The notes under the pieces are model-generated. The model was not told the origin of the DNA, did no database searches, and worked only from the letters and a program-made list of their open reading frames with translations. A DNA stretch of 64,000 bases from Profftia lariciata (GTDB lineage Bacteria > Pseudomonadota > Gammaproteobacteria > Enterobacterales > Enterobacteriaceae), in the NCBI RefSeq assembly GCF_020541265.1, contig NZ_CP045925.1, positions 868,001 through 932,000 on the forward strand, written 5' to 3'. A program made the translations under genes and the position numbers. Below, in pieces: positions 31,828 through 43,289 of the stretch; positions within the stretch are counted from its first letter, which is position 1; the number at the start of each line of letters is the position of its first letter.

Positions 31828-32484
31828 ATGCATAAAATTATTACTGGTCAAAGCACTAAACATCTTACTATACTTTATGGTAACTATTATTTACAATCTA
31901 AAACAATTATAGCTTTTTTAACATTACAATATGCAGCAAAAAAAGACGGTTTTAATATACAACCTATCAGTACATTTAGAGACTTTGCTCGACAACAAAT
32001 GATATGGAATACCAAATTCAATGGACAACGTCCTATTCTTGATAATACAAGCCGACCAGTTAATATTCTAAATATGCAAGACAGAGAATTATGCTATTCA
32101 ATTTTACGTTGGTCAGCACTTCCTGGGGCTAGTCGTCATCATTGGGGAACTGATCTTGATGTTTATGATCCTAATCTCGTACCAAGTCATCAAAAACTAC
32201 AACTCGAACTGTGGGAATATATGGAAGGAGGTTGTCAATATCCATTAAATAAATGGCTTTCTGCAAATATGATGCGATTTAATTTTTACTGCCCATTTAA
32301 TAAGACACAAAAAGGTGTTGCAATAGAACCTTGGCATATCAGTTATCATCCCCTTGCGTCCTTAATAGAATACCAACTCACTGAAGCATTAATAAAACAA
32401 GCTTGGCAAGGAAAATATATTGCTGGTTCAAAATGGTTACTACAAAATTTAACAGAAATTTTTTTTTATTTTATTAAAAAATAA
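31828..32484 (+). CDS. M15 family (VanY/D-Ala-D-Ala carboxypeptidase-like) metallopeptidase
   Basis: Zinc peptidase of the LAS fold that should trim D-Ala from peptidoglycan stem peptides. The M15 signature SxHxxGxxxD is present as SRHHWGTDLD (H104 and D111 as zinc ligands), and EPWH gives catalytic E167 and zinc ligand H170. STFRDFARQQ around R51 is the usual substrate-binding block. 218 residues. No signal peptide or lipobox is visible at this start, so the site of action is unclear. The ATG has no strong ribosome-binding sequence. It lies 246 bp upstream of prmB; in E. coli the prmB-aroC neighbourhood has the unrelated endopeptidase MepA instead. I do not assign a gene symbol. Confidence 0.85.
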   Translation: MHKIITGQSTKHLTILYGNYYLQSKTIIAFLTLQYAAKKDGFNIQPISTFRDFARQQMIWNTKFNGQRPILDNTSRPVNILNMQDRELCYSILRWSALPGASRHHWGTDLDVYDPNLVPSHQKLQLELWEYMEGGCQYPLNKWLSANMMRFNFYCPFNKTQKGVAIEPWHISYHPLASLIEYQLTEALIKQAWQGKYIAGSKWLLQNLTEIFFYFIKK

Positions 32485-32605
32485 AATATATAATAATGTT
32501 TTGTATCATGAAATTATTTTCTTTAAAAAAAATATATTATTTTACTACGTAATAAATACTTGATCACTCTATTTATTTAACCAAATAATTTTAATGATAT
32601 TACCA

Positions 32606-32632
32606 TTGATTTACAATCTTTTATGATATAAT
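32606..32632 (+). promoter_or_regulatory. Candidate promoter of prmB-aroC
   Basis: TTGATT (32606-32611), a 15-bp spacer and a perfect TATAAT (32627-32632), 98 bp ahead of prmB. The spacer is short and TATAAT-like strings are common in this A+T-rich DNA, so support is limited. Confidence 0.3.
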
Positions 32633-32730
32633 AAAATTTTAATTATTTATTAATTATTTTATCTTAGTTAAATTATTTGACCAAATAAAATTAAATCACG
32701 AACAATACTCTATGTTTAGTAGGAACGCAT

Positions 32731-33663
32731 TTGAATAATTTTTTTGTAAGTGATATAGCAAATGAATTGTATACTATCCAAGATATGTTGCGATGGACAG
32801 TAAGTCGTTTTAATGCAGCTAACATATATTATGGTCATGGTACTGATAATGCTTGGGACGAAGCATTATTTCTTATTTTACCCACTTTACATCTACCATT
32901 AAATATTTCTCAAAATATTTGTGCTGCGCGTTTAACTCTTACAGAACGTCTTCTTATCATAAAAAATGTAGAACGCCGCGTAAAAGATCGCATACCAGTA
33001 GCTTATATAACAAATAAAGCATGGTTTTGCGGTCATGAATACTATGTTGATGAGCAAGTGCTAATACCTCGTTCTCCAATTGGAGAACTAATTAATAATA
33101 GCTTTAGTGGTATTATTGCTAAAGATCCAAGCAATATTCTAGATATGTGTACCGGTAGTGGCTGTATTGCTATTGCATGTTCTCATAAGTTTCCCGAAGC
33201 TAAAGTAGATGCAGTAGATATTTCTAAAGAAGCACTATCTATAGCAAAAAAAAACATTCATACACATAATTTAGATCATAACATAAGACTCATTCAATCT
33301 GATCTATTCCATGCATTACCACTATTTCAATACGATCTTATAGTTACTAATCCACCATATGTAGATGCAGAGGACATGTTAAATCTTCCAGAAGAGTTTC
33401 TTTTTGAGCCTACAATAGGACTTAATGCAGGACAAGATGGTCTACAATTTATTAAACGTATTTTAGCTTACGCATCAGATTACTTATCTGATAATGGTAT
33501 ATTAATTTGCGAAGCAGGAAATAGTATGAAACATCTCATAGCACAATATCCTAAGATTCCTTTCTTGTGGTTAGAATTGAACAATGGTGGTCATGGTGTG
33601 TTTATGTTAACTAAACAACAACATATTGACTATTTACAATATTTTACTCTTTATCGTTTTTAG
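32731..33663 (+). CDS. prmB: Ribosomal protein uL3 glutamine methyltransferase PrmB
   Basis: SAM-dependent methyltransferase that N5-methylates a glutamine of ribosomal protein L3. 310 residues, exactly as E. coli. The SAM site is LDMCTGSGCIAIA, the acidic ribose-binding residue lies in VDAVDIS, and the NPPY catalytic motif is in IVTNPPYVDAEDM. The start is TTG, shown by the conserved N-terminus (NNFFVSDIANELYTIQDML) and an AGGA ribosome-binding sequence at 32721-32724, six bases upstream. No in-frame ATG lies nearby. aroC follows after 122 bp, as in other enterics. Confidence 0.97.
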   Translation: MNNFFVSDIANELYTIQDMLRWTVSRFNAANIYYGHGTDNAWDEALFLILPTLHLPLNISQNICAARLTLTERLLIIKNVERRVKDRIPVAYITNKAWFCGHEYYVDEQVLIPRSPIGELINNSFSGIIAKDPSNILDMCTGSGCIAIACSHKFPEAKVDAVDISKEALSIAKKNIHTHNLDHNIRLIQSDLFHALPLFQYDLIVTNPPYVDAEDMLNLPEEFLFEPTIGLNAGQDGLQFIKRILAYASDYLSDNGILICEAGNSMKHLIAQYPKIPFLWLELNNGGHGVFMLTKQQHIDYLQYFTLYRF

Positions 33664-33785
33664 TAAAAATACCTTTAAAATTCATATTATTTTTTCTTCA
33701 TTTAACATAAATCATACTAATAAATCATTTATTAAACTATAATATAATATTAAAATTATAAGTTAGAAAAACTAAGGAGTTACAT

Positions 33786-34871
33786 ATGGCAGGAAATAGT
33801 ATTGGACAATTTTTTCGTGTTACAACATTTGGTGTATCACATGGTATAGCGTTAGGTTGTATTATTGATGGTATGCCTCCTGGTATGTCTTTAACAGAAG
33901 CAGATATACAACAAGATTTAGATCGTCGTCGTCCTGGCACATCTCGTTATACAACACAAAGACGTGAACTAGATAAAGTTCAAATTCTTTCAGGAGTTTT
34001 TGAAGGAATTACTACTGGCATTAGTATTGGCTTAATAATTAACAATACTGATCAACGATCACAAGACTACAATGAAATAAAGGATATATTTCGTCCAGGA
34101 CATGCAGATTATACATACGAACAAAAATATGGTACTAGAGATTATAGAGGTGGTGGTCGTTCTTCTGCACGTGAGACAACAATGCGTGTAGCTGCTGGAG
34201 CTATTGCTAAAAAATATCTTAAAGAAAAATATGGAGTCAACATTCGTGGATGTTTAGTGCAACTTGGTAATATTATCTGTCCTATTAAAGAGTGGAATCA
34301 AGTAGAACAAAATCCATTTTTTTGTGCTGATCCAACCAAATTAGAAGCATTAGATAAATTAATGCGTATGCTAAAAAAAGAAGGAGATTCTATTGGGGCC
34401 AAAATAACCGTTGTAGCCCAACAAGTTCCTGTAGGACTTGGAGAGCCTGTCTTTGATCGTTTAGATGCTGACTTAGCTCATGCTTTAATGAGTATTAACG
34501 CTGTTAAAGGTGTTGAAATTGGCGATGGTTTTTCAGTAGTAAATAAACGTGGCAGTGAAAATCGCGATGAGATTACTAATACAGGATTTCAAAGCAATCA
34601 TGCTGGCGGTATTTTAGGCGGTATTAGCAGTGGTCAAGATATTATTGCTCATATAGCATTAAAACCTACTTCCAGTATCATGGTACCAGGTAAAACAATT
34701 AATCGCCAAGGTCAAAATGTTGAAATAATAACGCGTGGTCGTCATGATCCTTGCGTCGGTATTCGTGCAGTTCCTATCGCGGAAGCGATGATAGCCATTG
34801 TATTAATGGATCATCTGTTACGTCAAAGAGCGCAGTGTGGAGATCTAGTTTCAGAAGTTCCACGTTGGTAA
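33786..34871 (+). CDS. aroC: Chorismate synthase AroC
   Basis: Converts EPSP to chorismate with reduced FMN, the last shikimate step and the branch point for aromatic amino acids, folate and quinones. 361 residues, as in E. coli, and closely similar throughout: RRRPGTSRYTTQRRE, YRGGGRSSARETTMRVAAGA, HAGGILGGISSGQ and GRHDPCVGIRAVPIAEAM. A clear AAGGAG ribosome-binding sequence precedes the ATG. One oddity: the first family signature reads TTFGVSHG, with Val17 (gta, 33834-33836) where E. coli has Glu and relatives have Glu, Asp or Ser. The adjacent Ser-His is intact. The remainder shows no sign of decay. Confidence 0.98.
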   Translation: MAGNSIGQFFRVTTFGVSHGIALGCIIDGMPPGMSLTEADIQQDLDRRRPGTSRYTTQRRELDKVQILSGVFEGITTGISIGLIINNTDQRSQDYNEIKDIFRPGHADYTYEQKYGTRDYRGGGRSSARETTMRVAAGAIAKKYLKEKYGVNIRGCLVQLGNIICPIKEWNQVEQNPFFCADPTKLEALDKLMRMLKKEGDSIGAKITVVAQQVPVGLGEPVFDRLDADLAHALMSINAVKGVEIGDGFSVVNKRGSENRDEITNTGFQSNHAGGILGGISSGQDIIAHIALKPTSSIMVPGKTINRQGQNVEIITRGRHDPCVGIRAVPIAEAMIAIVLMDHLLRQRAQCGDLVSEVPRW

Positions 34872-37251
34872 AAATTATTATTATTTAATATATAATAATA
34901 TTACTTAATATTTTTAAGTAAAATTATAAAACTACATTATACATATCAATAATTATATAATTAATAATCATTATAATTACTGTAATAATATAAAACATAT
35001 GTACAAAACACATACATAAGATATAAAAATTTTATATTATTATGAATAAACTATTAATATATATTATGATATAATTTATTAAATTATACGTATTTAATAA
35101 TGATGATTAATATTTTATATATGTGTATTATAGTGTGTTGACTATAATAATTGTTTAAATGTTCAATAATCAAAAAATAATCATTTAATTAATTAGAAAA
35201 ATATAATTTACTTACTATTTAAAGTAACAAGAGGAATGTAATAAAATTATTAAAATAATTTATTAATTATTATAATTACTAAAAAATTTAATAAAATTAA
35301 ATACTTGTAATTGTATTTTTATATTTAACTATCTTAATAATAAACAAGTCATAAATATTGCAAATAAGATAAACTAATATACCAAATATATTGACTTGTT
35401 ATATTAAGAAGTATGTAATTAATAGTGATATAGAAAATTAATTTATCTAAAATTTTGTAAAACAATACATATTTTATGTGCTGTATTAGCCATGTAACAA
35501 TATTTTTAATATATTACATGACTTATCGATTGATTTGATACATAAAATTTTTTTATTTGTATATTCTTAATATACATTATATTATTAGTATAATGTATAT
35601 ATAATATTATTGGTTATATTCATATAAAATTACTAATTATATATATTAAAAAAATAAAATATATGTATATTAACTAGGTTATTAATATTAATACTATTAA
35701 TTATAATAGTTATGGTTATTATATTAATGGATTAATATTATATAATTATAATAATATTTTATGTCAATTGTATGATATATTATAAAAATAATATTATTGA
35801 TATTATTTATATATGGATATTTAATAAATTTTTAACTATTTTAATATAGTATATATAGATTATTAATTAATAATTGTTTACTATTATTAGTATAGATTAA
35901 TGTTTTGATATAATTAAATGCAGTCTAGCATCTATTATATTAATAATTTGTTTAAATAGTACTAATTATAAAATCTAATAAATTAGATATAACTAATAAA
36001 AACAACTTTTATATAATTAATAATACCATCAAAATAATTCTAATAATATTATCTATTGTTAGAATATTTTTACTTAGTAAAAATTTTCATTATGTAATAT
36101 AACAAAATTTATAATAATTACTAAATGAATATTAAGTATTAAAATATAATTTTATATTAATTTTTGAATGATTATAGTAATAAGTTATAAAAAATATTTT
36201 CTATTATTTTATTAATTATTTATATATTACATATAATAAATATATTAGATATTACTAATATAATATGTATTATGTAATTAATATACATTATTATTTTATT
36301 TAATTTATATACAGACTATTTTAATTAATAAAGATACAAATCTTCTTTAAATAATTTATTAACAAATATCATAGTAAAAATATTAATTATTTTTTAAAAA
36401 TATAATAACAGTAATAATAAAATTATTTATATATTTATTAGTTTATTAGTTTATTACTATAATAATATAATTAATTTAGTTTTTGAGTATATTTACTATT
36501 ATAGAAAGTATATTAAATATTTATTTTGATTCAGCAATATTATTTAAATAATTTTTTAAAAATAAAAATAATAAAAGAAATAAATTTATTTTAAATAATT
36601 AAAAATTTAATTTTTTTAAAAAATTTATTTCTAAAAAGATATCAATATATTTCATAATATTTTTATCTATTATAATATTTATAATATTACTTATATAATA
36701 TATGTTTACTCTATTACTAAAAAAATAAAAGTAAATTTTTTCTATTTTAAATAACAAAAATTGTAGATCTATTTGTTAGTTTAAGATATTTTAACGAACA
36801 ATAATTATTAATAAAAAGTAAGATAAAACAAATAAATTTATTATGTTATTTATTAATATTTCTAGAGTATTTCTAAATAAACATTGATTGGATAATATAA
36901 TATTATTTTTATAATACTATATTATAAATATTTTATAATATAATATTAATATTTTAAATACATATTATGTATATAATTAAATATTAATTACTATTAACCT
37001 AAATATACATAAAATAATTATATTTTATTTAAAAAATAATATTACTATCTAAATTTGATACAAAATATATAATATTTGATTACTTAATAGTTAAGTATAC
37101 TATATCTCAATTAAAGTAATGAATAAATACATAGAATATTACGTTATGAATAGAACTTAATTATTCCTCACTTAAAATAAGATATATAAATAGTATATTG
37201 ATAGATTTTCTTTATAAAATAGTATTATAAATACTATTTTTTATAAAAATT
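34872..37251. other. 2.4-kb spacer, possible hrpB slot
   Basis: No readable gene. Its length (2380 bp) is close to that of hrpB (about 2.43 kb), which lies immediately upstream of mrcB on the same strand in E. coli, but I could not align any HrpB motif. A 12-bp inverted repeat with a 7-nt loop lies at 35570-35600 (ATATACATTATA / TATAATGTATAT). Confidence 0.4.
37216..37240. repeat. 11-bp hairpin just upstream of mrcB
   Basis: AAAATAGTATT and AATACTATTTT form a perfect stem with a 3-nt loop, 50 bp ahead of the preferred mrcB ATG. It could be part of the leader or a terminator for upstream transcription (a T run follows). Function unknown. Confidence 0.4.
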
Positions 37252-37290
37252 TTGATTATTTTATATAAATATAAGATAATATTGAAGACA

Positions 37291-39621
37291 ATGAAGATAC
37301 ATGGTATTTTTGGCACATATAAAATTAAAAATTTTAGTAAACATAAATTATTTATTTTTTTTATCAAAATAACGCTAAGTATTTTTATAGTATTAGTTAT
37401 TTACGGTATTTATCTTGATCAAAAGATACGGCTGCGCATAAACGGACAAGTATGGCAATTTCCTGCTACAGTATATGGTCGTATTGTTGATCTTGAATCT
37501 GATATATCTTATAGTAAGGAAGAAATAATAAATTTATTAGAAGGCATTCAATATCGTAAAGTAGTTAATATCACACATCCAGGAGAATTCTCAATTAATG
37601 ATAATAATATTGATTTAATTCGTCGTCCATTCAATTTTCCTGATGGTAAAGAAGAACAAATTTATGCTCGTTTAGTATTTAATAATAATATCTTAACTCA
37701 TATTACAAATATGAACAATCAACGTAAATTTGGTTGCTTTCGTTTAGATCCTCGTTTAATCACTATGTTAAAGTCACCTAACAGTGAACAACGTTTATTT
37801 ATACCAAGAAGTGGTTTTCCTGACTTACTAGTATATACATTAATAGCAACAGAAGATCGTTGTTTTTATAAGCATGATGGAATCAATATTTATTCTATTT
37901 GTCGTGCTATCATCGCTAATCTTAATGCTGGACGCACTGTACAAGGTGGCAGCACGCTTACGCAGCAATTAGTAAAGAATCTCTTTTTAACTAATAAACG
38001 TTCGATATGGCGTAAAATAAATGAAGCATATATGGCTTTAATTTTAGACTATCGTTATAGTAAAGATCGCATTTTAGAGCTATATTTAAATGAAGTATAT
38101 CTTGGTCAAAGTAGCAGTGATCAGATAAGAGGTTTTCCTCTGGCAAGCCTTTATTATTTTGGACGTCCTATTGACGAACTAAGCTTAGATCAGCAAGCAC
38201 TATTAGTAGGAATAGTAAAAGGAGCTTCATTGTATAGCCCATGGAATAATCCTCAACTAGCATTAGAGCGTCGTAATCTAGTATTAAAAATATTACAAAA
38301 TCAACACATTATTGATCAAAAAATATATGATGTACTGAGTACACGTCATTTAGGTATTCAACCAAAAAATAGTATTATTTCACCACAACCAGCATTTATG
38401 CAGATGGTACATCAAGAGCTACAAAAAAAATTAGGTAACAAAATAAGTAATTTATCTGGTGTAAAAATATTTACTACTTTAGATCCATTATCGCAAAATG
38501 CAGCAGAAAAAGCCGTTGAAAATGGTATTATAGAGCTAAAATTAGCACATCATATTAATGATCTTGAGGCAGCAATGGTTATTGTTGATCGCTTTAGTGG
38601 TGAAGTACGAGCAATGGTTGGTGGTGCTCTTCCCCAGTTTGCAGGTTTTAATCGTGCAATGGATGCTCGTCGTTCCATTGGCTCTTTATCTAAACCGTCA
38701 ACTTATCTCACTGCACTTAGTGAACCAGATAAATATCGTCTAAATGCATGGATAAGAGATCAACCTATTTCTCTAAAACAACCTAATGGTATGATATGGC
38801 AACCAAAAAATTATGACCATCATTATCGTGGACAAGTAATGTTTATAGATGCTTTAGTGTATTCTCTTAATATACCAACAGTAAATTTAGGAATGTCATT
38901 AGGCTTAAATCAAATAAGTGCAACACTACAAAACTTAGGGATTCCTAAAAAATTAATTCATTTAGTTCCATCAATATTACTAGGAGCAATTAATCTTAAC
39001 CTAATAGAGGTAGCACAAGAATATCAAACTATTGCTAGTATTGGTAATTTAGCTCCTTTATCTTCAGTGCGTTCTGTAATTGCTGAAAATGGTACAATAT
39101 TATATCAAAGCTTACCTCAGGCACACAACGTAGTACCTCCACAGGCTGCTTATCTAACATTGTACAGTATGCAGCAAGTTGTAAATCGAGGTACTGCTCA
39201 TGCTCTAACTACACAGTTTGGTAATTATCATTTAGCTGCAAAAACAGGTACTACCAATAATTTGCGAGATAGTTGGTTTGCTGGTATAGATGGTAAAGAA
39301 GTAACTATAACTTGGGTTGGGCGTGATAATAATGGTCCAACTAATTTGACCGGTGCTAATGGTGCTATGACTATATATCGTCGTTATCTAGAATACCAAG
39401 CTCCGCTGACACTAAACTTAATACCTCCAGAAGGAATTATTAATATGAATATTGATACATTAGGAAATTTTATATGTAATGGTCATAGTTCACTTACTAT
39501 TCCTATATGGACAGAAAATCCCCAAAAATTATGTACAGCTTATTTTAAAAATAAACAAAATAATCTGTTAAAACAAACAACAATAATAGATTGGATCAAA
39601 AATCTTTTTAATAAAAAATAA
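37291..39621 (+). CDS. mrcB: Penicillin-binding protein 1B (bifunctional transglycosylase/transpeptidase)
   Basis: Polymerises glycan strands from lipid II and cross-links them in the periplasm; activated by LpoB through the UB2H domain. A single membrane helix (about residues 22-42) follows a short basic tail. UB2H spans about 50-135. The glycosyltransferase domain has catalytic Glu in ATEDRCFYKHDG and the GGSTLTQQLVKN block. The transpeptidase has SxxK (SLSK, in RSIGSLSKPSTY), SxN as SLN (YSLNIPT) and KTGTT (AAKTGTTNN). 776 residues from ATG 37291. An upstream TTG at 37252 would add 13 residues but has no good ribosome-binding site. The cytoplasmic N-terminal extension of E. coli (844) and its Gln-rich tail are missing, matching the short form. 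hrpB, the usual upstream neighbour, is absent. Confidence 0.96.
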   Translation: MKIHGIFGTYKIKNFSKHKLFIFFIKITLSIFIVLVIYGIYLDQKIRLRINGQVWQFPATVYGRIVDLESDISYSKEEIINLLEGIQYRKVVNITHPGEFSINDNNIDLIRRPFNFPDGKEEQIYARLVFNNNILTHITNMNNQRKFGCFRLDPRLITMLKSPNSEQRLFIPRSGFPDLLVYTLIATEDRCFYKHDGINIYSICRAIIANLNAGRTVQGGSTLTQQLVKNLFLTNKRSIWRKINEAYMALILDYRYSKDRILELYLNEVYLGQSSSDQIRGFPLASLYYFGRPIDELSLDQQALLVGIVKGASLYSPWNNPQLALERRNLVLKILQNQHIIDQKIYDVLSTRHLGIQPKNSIISPQPAFMQMVHQELQKKLGNKISNLSGVKIFTTLDPLSQNAAEKAVENGIIELKLAHHINDLEAAMVIVDRFSGEVRAMVGGALPQFAGFNRAMDARRSIGSLSKPSTYLTALSEPDKYRLNAWIRDQPISLKQPNGMIWQPKNYDHHYRGQVMFIDALVYSLNIPTVNLGMSLGLNQISATLQNLGIPKKLIHLVPSILLGAINLNLIEVAQEYQTIASIGNLAPLSSVRSVIAENGTILYQSLPQAHNVVPPQAAYLTLYSMQQVVNRGTAHALTTQFGNYHLAAKTGTTNNLRDSWFAGIDGKEVTITWVGRDNNGPTNLTGANGAMTIYRRYLEYQAPLTLNLIPPEGIINMNIDTLGNFICNGHSSLTIPIWTENPQKLCTAYFKNKQNNLLKQTTIIDWIKNLFNKK

Positions 39622-41872
39622 TTTACTAAGCAAATAATTATACTTAATTGATAATTATTACATTCATGAGTAAAAAATAATTTATTTTATTCTTAAGTAT
39701 ATAATTATTTTATGAATAAAAATGTATTTAAAATTTATCTATTTAAAATATAAGCAATATAGGATGAATTAATTCTGTTTGTTATAATAATTAAAAATTA
39801 ATATTCTTAACTAAGAATTAATTTAAATATTATTTAGTATAATAACTGTGTTATTTGAAGAATATTGTCTATGTATTTCTGATTCATACTTAATAAATTA
39901 ACCCAAAAAATATTTATTTAATCAAAATATATTTTATTAAATAATAATAAAATTTATAACATATCATATTATTTAAATAATAAAAATTCATTCAAAAATA
40001 TATTGATATATTACTATAAGAAAATTTAATAACATTATTATGCATGATACAATAACTTAATACTCTCTTGTAACATCAAAAATTTAATAACATGATATTA
40101 TGATATCAAGTATAATATAATACGCAATATTAAGAAATAAATAATTGCATGATATATTATCATGTATATAAATCGGTCTATTTTATATTATATATCAAGA
40201 CATATATTATAATACTAGTAATAAAGAATAATATATTATTTATATAATTTCATTTTTTTAAAAAAATACTTTATTATCAACTGATATATCTTATGTTATG
40301 TTATTTTTTATAATTCATTAAGCTAATTATAGTACATCATTTATTAACATAAAATAGTTACATCATAAAAACTTATTTGTTAATTAATAATAACTACATA
40401 AGACTACCAAAGAGTGGACTATAGCTATTTCAATATACATTTCTTATATGTAAAATATAAGATATAATATTTGTTTTTTATAAAATCATTAATATATAAT
40501 CTATTATATTTATGATAATTTACAAAATTATAAATATTTTTAATATATTAATTAATTTATTTTTTAATAGATATAAATCTATGTTAATATTGTCAAGAAT
40601 TTATATTATTATGTATAAATATAGTACATTACAAGTGTAATTATACATTTAAATAAATCATTATATAATGATAAAATTCATTACAAATAATAGTATTATT
40701 TAATAATATATTAATTTACAACAATAATATTGTAATTATACTAAGATAGTTATTATTTATTATATTATTAAGCAATACATCTCTTAACTAATAGTACATC
40801 AGATATAGTAGTTTACTTTTCATTATTTAATAGTTTTTATTAGTAATACTATATCACAGTATTAATTTATGTAAAACGTCATAATATATATAATTATATT
40901 TTATTGAAACACAATACATATATTGTAATATGTACATTTAATAATTTATTGATGAAATAATTATATCTTTAATAAGATATTGATTGTAATATTACATATA
41001 TTTATTATTAATCATTTTATGATTGTAAATCATTAATTGATTAATATAATTAATCATAGAATATTAATAATATAAATAATTTATTAATCACTAAAAATTA
41101 ATATTTAAATAATCAATCTTTTAATATTATACTATCTCTGTAGTTACATAATAAAATAATTATCAATAATTTTATTGTTTGTTTAATATAAGACATTAAG
41201 TAATAACAAGATATTAATTAGCACACTATTCTGTTATTTATAGGGCATATTGTAATGTTTTAATAATTTAGAAAAATTTAAATTTATTCTTTATTATTAC
41301 ATATGTAATAAAAGTATGTAATATACATAAAATTATATTTTATCATATTTTGTAATAAAAATTAAATATATTTAACTATATTCAAGTATGTTGATATCAA
41401 GATATATTATAATACTATTAATGTAATAGTATTGATTATTATAGTACTTTAAATAAATATTATATTTATTTTAAAATCTGATATGTAATACTTATATTAA
41501 ATATTTATTTATAATATTTTTGATGTATTTGATTCTTCTTAAAGAATTTTAATCAATAATAATAGATATTAATACAATAAAAAAGTTAATAATACTATTA
41601 TATAGTAGATGATATAAGTAAATATAAAAATATTAGTTAACAATTTGTTAAAATTTATTTATTTTAATAATCTTATTTTTTATCTGATTTACAATGTAAT
41701 GAATATTACTCTAATATAAAATAATATTTTTACTTTATTTGTAAGTAATGTTAAATGATATTTTATAATATATAATAATAGTAAAAAGCAAAATTATTTT
41801 CAATAAATATGTTATAAGTCATACAATAAATAATTAAATAGAGCATGTATTTTTTTGGATATAATAATCAAT
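39622..41872. other. 2.25-kb decayed spacer between mrcB and dusA
   Basis: Only A+T-rich, stop-filled sequence. One slightly more complex patch (about 40395-40440) reads IEIAIVHSLVVLCSYY on the minus strand before stops; I cannot assign it to a family. Confidence 0.45.
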
Positions 41873-42841
41873 ATGAAAAACAAGTTGTATCTATTTTCCG
41901 TTGCTCCTATGATGGATAAGACGGATCGTCATTGTCGTTATTTTTATCGTAAGTTAAGTCGTCAAGCGCTTCTCTATACCGAAATGATCACAACCAACGC
42001 TATTATACATAGTAAAAAAGATTTTTTAATCTATAATAAAGAAGAACATCCATTAGTATTACAATTGGGAGGTAATAATCCTAAAGATTTAGCATATTGC
42101 GCGAAATTAGCTGAACAACGTGGCTATGATGAACTTAATTTTAATGTTGGTTGTCCTTCACAACGTGTGCAAAATGGTTTTTTTGGTGCATATTTAATGA
42201 ACAAAGCGCATTTAGTTGCCGATATCGTTAAGGCTATGCGTGATGTTGTTTCTATACCAGTTACAATAAAAACTCGTATTGGTATTAATGACCAAGATAG
42301 TTATGATTTTTTATATAATTTTATTGATATTGTTTCCAGACAAGGAGAATGCAATAACTTTATAATACATGCTCGTAAAGCATTACTCACAGGTTTTAGT
42401 CCAAAAGAAAACCGTGATATTCCTTTATTAGATTATACTCCTGTCTATCAAATTAAAAAAGATTTCTCTCATATTAATATTATAATTAATGGTGGAATTA
42501 AAACAATAGAACAAGTGAAAATTCATTTACAATATGTAGATGGAGTGATGATAGGACGTGAAGTGTATCAAAATCCTAGTATTCTAGCTAATATAGATCG
42601 TGAACTATTTAAGTCAACTACTGGTGTACCTAACAATATAGAGGTTGTGCGTTCATTATATCCATACATTGAGCGTGAACTATCTAAAGGTACTTATTTA
42701 AATCATATAACTCGTCATATTATGAATTTATTTCACGGCGCTAATGGTGCACGCCATTGGCGCCGTCACTTAAGTGAAAATGCACATAAATTAGAATCAG
42801 GTGTTAAAATTTTAGAAGAAGCCTTACGTTTTATCAATTAA
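41873..42841 (+). CDS. dusA: tRNA-dihydrouridine(20/20a) synthase DusA
   Basis: FMN-dependent reductase making dihydrouridine at positions 20/20a of the tRNA D-loop. The TIM-barrel start SVAPMMDKTDRHCRYF, LVLQLGGNNP, the catalytic-cysteine block NVGCPSQRVQNGFFGAYLM, IKTRIGIND and the FMN phosphate-binding NGGIK and GVMIGREVYQNP are all present. 322 residues from ATG 41873 against about 330-345. A TTGGA sequence ten bases upstream serves as the likely ribosome-binding site; the TTG inside it (41855) is a possible but less likely start. No partner gene is adjacent. Confidence 0.96.
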   Translation: MKNKLYLFSVAPMMDKTDRHCRYFYRKLSRQALLYTEMITTNAIIHSKKDFLIYNKEEHPLVLQLGGNNPKDLAYCAKLAEQRGYDELNFNVGCPSQRVQNGFFGAYLMNKAHLVADIVKAMRDVVSIPVTIKTRIGINDQDSYDFLYNFIDIVSRQGECNNFIIHARKALLTGFSPKENRDIPLLDYTPVYQIKKDFSHINIIINGGIKTIEQVKIHLQYVDGVMIGREVYQNPSILANIDRELFKSTTGVPNNIEVVRSLYPYIERELSKGTYLNHITRHIMNLFHGANGARHWRRHLSENAHKLESGVKILEEALRFIN

Positions 42842-43289
42842 ATTATTACAGATATATAATATATTATGCGATATAACTATATAAAATATTAAGAATATTA
42901 ATTCTAGTAATAAACAAATAAATATTGTAAAATGTTTTATATTATAAACTCTATTTTATAATTATATAAATTTATAACACAATATATATTTTATATTATC
43001 AAATAATTTTACTAAATTAAAATGAATGAGATATATAGTAATCATTTTATTATATTAAATAATTATAAATTCTATGTAAATGAATTATTAGTATTCATTA
43101 AAATTGTAATAATAAAAGGTATATATATAAAAATATAAATAACAAATATCTTAATAATTAAGATTATATTATTTTTATTTTGTCTTTATCTAAAATGCAT
43201 ATTAAATATCTATTATTTTAATAATAATGATCGTAGTATTATATATTTTTTAGAACAAAATATACTAAAAATATTTTTTATAAATTACT
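42842..43289. other. Spacer after dusA
   Basis: About 450 bp of A+T-rich DNA in which I see no gene or strong structure. It could contain the rest of a tus cluster (tusC) downstream of the tusD relic on the minus strand, but nothing aligns. Confidence 0.4.
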
